Source of the DNA: Ottelia alismoides
Lineage: Eukaryota > Streptophyta > Magnoliopsida > Alismatales > Hydrocharitaceae
DNA length: 64,000 nucleotides
Assembly (NCBI GenBank): GCA_037367405.1
Contig: JAZKJV010009616.1
Location: forward strand, 248,001-312,000
Direction of reading: 5' to 3'
Shown: positions 58,036-64,000 of the stretch, piece after piece
Layout: each line of letters begins with the position of its first letter
Position numbering within the stretch: the stretch's first letter is position 1
Notes under the pieces: model-generated
Seen by the model: the letters and a program-made list of their open reading frames with translations, nothing else
Told to the model about the DNA's origin: nothing
The model's database searches: none
Position numbers and translations under genes: made by a program

Positions 58036-60542
58036 ACCATGCTCGTCCTCAGGCATCTAAAGAATGAAGGAGTCAGATTAATTCCTGATAGTGCAAGTGA
58101 AGATTTCAAGGCTCAATCTTTCGAAAACCCCTAAATTATGCGATCATAAAATTCTGGGCTTATTCATGCTTTAGTCAGAAGGAATCCAACTTCTCTAATT
58201 ATCAGACTCACTCTTTGTGCATATAATATAAGAATATGTAATTAAGTGTACTGCATTTCATGAGAGTCGAGTCGAGGCATCACTCGAAGTTCCAGTCCAA
58301 GAGACTCTTCTCTAGACCTCATCCTCAATACTAGGGAATAAATCTATTCTTGCTTCAGTCAACCGTCTCATTAGTTCGTCAGACTTGAAATATAGATGGA
58401 CGATCAGACGATGGAGGGCATAGGATTGTGTCTATTTTTTTCTTTACATTGGAACAAGGGTCCTCTCTAGTGCCTTTTACTCAACACAAGTAGATTTTTA
58501 GCTTATTGATCAATGTGTCTGTCAAGAGAATTTGGAGTCGTCTGCACTTGTTTTTTTGGAGTACACTAGGGTGTGTCTTTTTTGAGTATCTAAGATACCT
58601 TCGACACCTATACTTGTATCGCTTACGATGCAGAGCCCTTTTATGATGTTATCCTGACTCCTTAGTCCTAATTAGCGCTTGGTCCAAGTGGACACTTTGA
58701 AAATATTGGGAGCGCTCGCCATTGGTGGAAGCTCATTTTTAATTTGACTTTTGGAGGATAGAGCTTTTCTTTGACATTTCTTTTTCTTTTCTTTTGTTGG
58801 CTAGCTCCACTGCTTTTACCAAAAGTTGGCGCATACTGATCAACAATTTTCATTAAGTTTCATCACACCCTGGCACATAGGTAGATATCAAAGATAGCAT
58901 ATGAACTCGTTCACATACTGGATAGGGTTTGGTGACACTCAGATTTTTTGAAGCCTTCATTAACTTCATCCCATCCTCGAATATCATTAGATTGGGTCTA
59001 AATTCAAATATCTAGTCCTAGTTCCTCAAGTGATATCTCAACTCATCTCATCAATGATGCAGTTGTGAAAGTGATTGTGTTGATCATATTCTTTCGAAGG
59101 TATAGATGAAGAGTGCAATATAGCGCTCAAATCTTTCAAACTAGGGAAGTGTGGATAATTAAGTTTAAAATCCCTAATGACTAAGGCATGTTAATTCAGA
59201 CTCTCTCAAGATCACAGAAATCAAGTGTCCTCAAGATCTTCAAGCCTTGAGTGAATGTGAATGTGTCAGGATTACACCAACTCCTTAGTGATTTTTTTTA
59301 TTTTTGTTTTTGCAGATTTTTATGGATTTTAATTCTCAATTTTTTTAATTCTTTGGAGAGACAATGACTGGCCCAGGCCCATATGAATAAAAGTATCTAC
59401 TCTCAGCCAGTATGGGTGTAAGTACAAACCGTTAGACAGACCCGTGTTACTTGAGAACGGAGCCATATACAGTGTCCTCTAAACTACCCACTCTGCTAAG
59501 GGAGACCAAAGTTCCCTCACTGAAAGTATCTACTAAGCCTAGTAGTCAAAGTCTACTTCAAAGAAAGGTTTTAAATTTTTATGGAGTTTTTTAAAGGGGT
59601 TATTTACACAAATTTAATCCCTCAATTTTTTAAGAAAACAATTTTTATAGGGTTTTTACAAAACTGAGTTCACATGATTACTAAAACCAAGCCCGAAAAA
59701 GAATTTTTCAAAAGTTTAAAAATATGAGCTATGACTAAAGTAAATATACAGTAATATACGGTATACCCCCCATATACTTAACTTTTTCTATGTCCTCATA
59801 GCACAAGTGATATGAAGCCATGGCTCGGTTAAATATAGGGTGATAAAGCGGAATGAGGAGGAGGGTCCCCCTATACTTAGGTCAAAAATTGATCCAAGTA
59901 TAAGAAGACAACGCGGCGGATGGATGGATAGGCGGGTCCCCCTATACTTAGGCTACAAATAGCCTAAGTAAAGTATCTGAGTTAGGGGGTCTGTGTTTGG
60001 AGGAGTAATTACACTAAGATATAAGCGGGTGAGGGAGAGGATTGTATTTTCACAAATGGCTAGGAGGCAGATGAGGGGGGGATGTAAAATCTACAGAGAG
60101 AAAGAAATGGGGAAGGGTGAGTGTATATGTGCAAGTGTGTGTGGGGGGGGGGGGGGAGGGGAGTAGATCATCTAGTGATCTTTTTTTTCTTTTTTTTACA
60201 ACATGCAAGCCTTCTAAAGAGGACTACTAAAATAATGCACATGCAATAACTTTTTTTACAAGATGTAAATGCAAGCAGACTAATAAAAATTCCTAAAATT
60301 TCTCCACCAAATCTTTTGTGATCTCTTCAGCGGGAGCTCCCAACTCCATGCCTCCATGTAGATCAAGCATCCTCGATCTTCATGGGCCCTGGCACAAAAG
60401 AGAAATGTTAGCAAAAAATAGAGAGGAAAATAATTAGCAGAAATGATGCAAAAATAATGCATGAAAGGAAGACCTGTGAATATTGAAAATATTCAACATC
60501 AAAAATAAATAAAAATTAAATAAATAAATAAAGGTGAGTCGT
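58036..60542 (-). other. Non-coding interior of element F
   Basis: 2.5 kb with no gag, pol or recognisable protein on either strand; the longest frames are about 60 codons (58668-58853 and 60280-60462 minus). Two copies of GGGTCCCCCTATACTTAGG are 71 bases apart. There is a run of 14 G at 60143-60156 and a T-rich run at 60181-60197. The region may serve only for packaging and priming. Confidence 0.7.
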
Positions 60543-60560
60543 GTCCCCACAACGATGCCA
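60543..60560 (-). other. Primer-binding site of element F
   Basis: The minus strand after the LTR end …GTTCATCA is AA then TGGCATCGTTGTGGGGAC, like the primer site of element E and TGGCGCCGTTGCCGGGGA of Athila/Tat elements. Confidence 0.82.
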
Positions 60561-60562
60561 TT

Positions 60563-60971
60563 TGATGAACGTAAATTTCTCCTCTTTAAGAATCGATAAT
60601 TCTAGTATAGGAGGCAAAAATGGTTCAGTAAAACTACAATCTTTAAATGTTGTGGATTATTTTTACTTGGCAAATCTAGCAAGGTCGAACACAGGGACAC
60701 GAGCTACCCTATCTATTTATCGAATTTTGATCAATTAAGAGAATGTGTGGATTATTTCTCAATTACAGATCTCCATGCACAAATGCAGGCTGCATTACGG
60801 TCTTCATGCAGGTTACAATGCAATAAAGTGATGCATGCATTTTTTAGTTAATTTTCATGCGATTATAAGATGATGCATGAAAAAAATGAATGATGAAATG
60901 CAAGGGTTACATATGCAGATGATTATTGCAAATATACCCTAGAAAGATCACTAAATTGAGCAACATATTAT
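60563..60971 (-). repeat. 5' LTR of element F, 3' portion
   Basis: Aligns with 55027-55434 at about 90% identity, including 'tggattatttttacttggca' and CGAACACAGGGACAC at 60686-60700. It is interrupted at 60971 by solo LTR H and resumes at 63958 ('gaattgaaatcagag'; compare 55439). Confidence 0.88.
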
Positions 60972-63952
60972 TGATGAATCAGTGATTCATCATCGCAATA
61001 TCTTGATCTTAGAAAAATTCCCGAGTAAAATTCCAAATAAATATCCATAAAATACATAAATTAAAAAAATGACTCTTGTAAATAAAATACATTAATTATT
61101 GTATATAAGATTGTACAAAATAAATTACACATAAAAAGCCGCAAAAATAAAGGAGTTTTATACATGTAAATAGCCCAGAACTTCATGTATTTTTAATAAT
61201 TTCATTTTAACTTCTTTTTGCCTAATTCTTTCTCTAACTTGTTTATAAAAATGTATATAAAAATACAAAAATACAAAACAAATTTCACCTCAAATAAATG
61301 CTCTTAGATCCCAAAGAGAAAAAGCCGTAAAGTCCAACTTCCAAGCCAAATTCCCACTCCGTCTGAACTCCAAATTCACCAAACTCACTTTTAAATTCAA
61401 GTTAGAAAATTATCTATCCAACGGAAGTGGTTTCATTAAAATCGGAGCTCATTTGCAAAAGTTGGGTTTTGGGACCTAGATGTACATTGTATACCTTGTA
61501 TATATTCATTCTTTCTTTAATTTTTATTGTATCTTTCTTAAATACTAAAAATATAAAAAACCCATATTTGTGTTGTATTTTAATTATACTATTTTATTGT
61601 ATTTTTTCGTTGTAAATATCTCTTATTAAAAAGACAAAAAAATGTACATGGTGTTTTGTATTCACTTGTAAATTCACCACTATTTTTTCCTACTTAATTT
61701 TGTTGTATTTAAAGTAGCCTACTTTATTTCATTTTATTTATTTAATTATTTTACATTCTCTACAATAACCACCATTCAACTCTCTTCTACCACTAACCTC
61801 CGTTCAACCCCACCATTTCTTAAACCTCCCATTCAACACCATTAATAAAATAACTTCCCACCATTTTAATAACCTCTCATTCCATCATCTTTATATACAT
61901 GTCATTCTCCTCATTTTTGCCTTTTATCCATCTTTATGTGAGGAGAGCTTAGTTCCTTGAGTTGAATCAGTGACAGCGACGCAACCGCGGTCGAGCGACG
62001 ACAGCCATCTCTCCGGTGAGATCCGTTGGTCTCTTGGCCAACATCGCAGCCGCAACCGTGCGCTGCTCGAGCTCATCGCACGCCGGCGATTCGAGCGAAG
62101 ACCGTGCTTCGAGGGCACTCCATAGCGACCGTATCATCGTAGGTAAATTTTCCCTTCATTTTATTATCTTGTCATTTTGTGCATTTTTTTAGTACATCAC
62201 ATTTACCACCCATCCTCCATTTGTTTATATTAATCATTCACCACTATCATCACATTTTTTCTCACTCCACATTCATTTCATCTCCTGTTTAAAGAAAATT
62301 TAAAAAAATTAAAAATATAAAACAAACAAAATTAAAACAAAAAAAGGTTTTTTTCCTTATCATTACAGCAAAAAAAAGAAAAAAAATTAAAAAAATTAAA
62401 AAATCGGAAGGAGCAGCAGGCGCAAGTGCCGCCCGCCGCCCCTCCCCCCTTCTCCAGCCTGCCGGCCGAACGGCGGCAAGCCGCCTTCACGTGCGGAGGG
62501 CCGCCGCCTCCGCGGCTATTCACCGCGCACCCGCCGGGAGCAGCGGCCCTCGCCGCCTCCTCCGCAGCACAGAGCTGTGCGCCACCGCCCGCTCCCTCCT
62601 CCGCGACCACGCAGCTCCCACCAGCGGCGCCACCACCCGCCTCGTCCACTGCGACGCCGCGCCCCCGTCCTCTCCGTCTAAGCAACCCCAGGCCGCGCCG
62701 CCCCTCCTCACGCGGCGAGCTCCCACCGGTGGCGCCGCCCCGCATTTCCCCTTCTCAAGACGCGCCTGGACGAAGAAGAAGAAGGTAAAAAAAATAATTA
62801 TTATTTGTGAAAATTATACGATTTAATATTTTATATTTCTGTAATTGCAAAAAGGTCCTTGTACATAACTTGCTTTGTAATTTCAGTTTCTTTATTTGCA
62901 AAGACACCCCTATGTTAGTACAGTAATTTGGACATGCATCTTACATCATTTTATGCAATGAAAAATGTTTTCATGTTGAGAAACTAATTCTCTACATTGT
63001 GGATATTTATTTGTATTTTTGTGAGTTGTTGTGAATTAATTAAAATTATCAAACTGAAAGTCTTCATATTTTACCCAATCTGGACTCTTAAAATTATACC
63101 TCACACACGGTTGCTCCAAAAAATCTACAAAAATTAGGAATGATGACTTAAAATGTGATGAACTTACTGTTCAAATTTCATCTAAAATAAAGATGTCTTG
63201 TGCCTGAAATAATTTATAGAGTGAATTTAGTTTTTGATTTTTAATTAAATCCACGTATATCCTTTTTGCGAAATTTCAAATCTCGTGGATTCTACATGAA
63301 AATATATTTTTGGGATAATTAGTACTCTGATTAATTTGATAATTGGATTTATTAGAAATTATTTACTCATTGTCACTCTGATTTTTGTAAAAAATCCATA
63401 AAAATTCATACTTTGTCAAAAAAATCCAAAAAAATTACTGTAGCTTCCTTGCATCATGTTTTCATTCCAATATTTTTTTCATATTTTTTACTTACTGTTT
63501 GTGTGAAAAATTGCGAAAATACCTATAAAAAGTGTGCATTTTTCATTGTTGCATTTTAACCCCTAAAATTCTAAAAAAAATGTGTTTTGTGTTCATCACT
63601 GGATTAGTATTCTAGAAAAAATATAATTTGGCTGAATTGGATTAGTTTAACATTAAATTTCATTTGGCTAAGTTGTGTGATTTCTTAGTACTTAATTCAC
63701 CGCATTTTGTATTTGACATTCTTTTTGCATTTAAAAAAAATCTAAAAAATACCGCATTGGATATCTAGACCTAAGTTTTTGAATTAAAACCGAAGTTGTT
63801 CCTTTGCCTCCCTGAGTTCGACCCCGGACTTGCTCGGGATAAAAATTAAGCCGAGACACTCTTCACAGAGATCTTCTCTCGGTTCTGACCGACTCGCTAA
63901 GTACACGTATTACAACGTGACCAAATTAAATATCGTATTTAGCGACTCGTCA
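60972..63952 (+). mobile_element. Solo LTR of the TGATGAAT family, copy H
   Basis: 2,981 bp. It starts TGATGAAT-CAGTG-ATTCATCA (perfect 8-bp inverted repeat) and ends GCGACTCGTCA. A perfect target duplication ATTAT is at 60967-60971 and 63953-63957. A TATA-like TTTATATAC is near 61887. The GC-rich centre (61930-62150 and 62400-62790) holds open frames on both strands (62332-62745 minus, 62426-62788 plus) that are alanine/proline-rich shadows. CTCCCTGAGTTCGACCC is at 63808-63824. It is inserted in the 5' LTR of element F, in opposite orientation. Confidence 0.94.
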
Positions 63953-63957
63953 ATTAT

Positions 63958-64000
63958 GAATTGAAATCAGAGTTATTTTGAACACAGAAATATGAGCAAT
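63958..64000 (-). repeat. 5' LTR of element F, continued
   Basis: Matches 55439-55482 ('gaattgaaatcagag…gagcaat') with two differences. The LTR runs out of the window. Confidence 0.88.

Larger units (their letters stand above)
55027..64000 (-). mobile_element. Non-coding gypsy element F (TGATGAAT family), right end outside the window
   Basis: Minus-strand element with 3' LTR 55027-58020, a purine-rich stretch and a non-coding internal region 58021-60562, a primer site at 60543-60560, and a 5' LTR from 60563 that is split by solo LTR H and continues past 63957 to the window end. The parts of the two LTRs that can be compared are about 90% identical by eye. No gag or pol can be found in the 2.5-kb interior, so it would need proteins in trans, as large retrotransposon derivatives do. 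Confidence 0.88.

Noticed and set aside
62332..62788. GC-rich alanine/proline-rich genes on both strands
   Set aside because: Overlapping open frames on opposite strands of a GC-rich LTR centre are a composition effect.

Overview
The window is intergenic DNA from a flowering-plant nuclear genome, made almost entirely of transposable elements nested inside one another. I see no intact host gene. The plant call rests on the mix of families: Ty1/copia elements with initiator-Met primer sites, an Athila/Tat-type Ty3/gypsy family with very long LTRs, RTE-type LINEs with a (TTG)n tail, an Ac/Ds-like hAT relic, a PIF/Harbinger (Tourist-like) MITE and a tRNA-derived SINE. Which plant it is cannot be told from the sequence. 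Base composition swings between very AT-rich DNA and GC-rich blocks of 0.4-1.6 kb. Most of these swings are explained by the long gypsy LTRs, which have AT-rich flanks and a GC-rich centre.

Layout. 1-1.55 kb: an AC microsatellite and two pairs of small inverted-repeat elements (X then Y, twice). 1.55-2.39 kb: unassigned. 2.399-21.163 kb: one complete Ty1/copia element on the minus strand (TSD TTTTC), inflated from about 5 kb to 18.8 kb by four insertions: three gypsy LTR copies (2.81-6.78, 7.25-10.21 and 15.42-19.32 kb) and a 5'-truncated RTE LINE (12.16-14.93 kb). 21.2-23.56 kb: unassigned, with a G-rich inverted repeat and a possible LTR scrap. 23.56-27.58 kb: a short hAT relic split by a nearly full-length RTE LINE. 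28.3-33.63 kb: a second copia family on the plus strand with a solo copia LTR in its gag. It is cut at 33.63 kb by an Athila/Tat-like element with a 4.1-kb LTR (carrying a SINE), a primer site, a leader with a MITE, and decayed gag, protease, RT, RNase H and integrase up to 46.10 kb. There the gypsy integrase is joined directly to the integrase of another copy of the second copia family (46.10-50.76 kb), which itself holds a minus-strand solo gypsy LTR. 51.49-55.03 kb: a truncated minus-strand gypsy LTR holding a third LINE. 55.03 kb to the window end: a non-coding gypsy element on the minus strand, whose 5' LTR is split by a solo LTR of its own family.

The gypsy LTR family dominates the window. 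Copies start TGATGAAT, most end TCA, and run 3.0-4.1 kb. The first 21 bases can fold into a hairpin. A motif close to CCCTGTGTTCGACC lies about 120-220 bases before the LTR 3' end in every copy. Target-site duplications (CACCA, GAAAT, ATTAT and a degenerate CTGGT) fix the ends of several copies. All coding regions are broken by stops, frameshifts or insertions, so nothing here looks able to move by itself.
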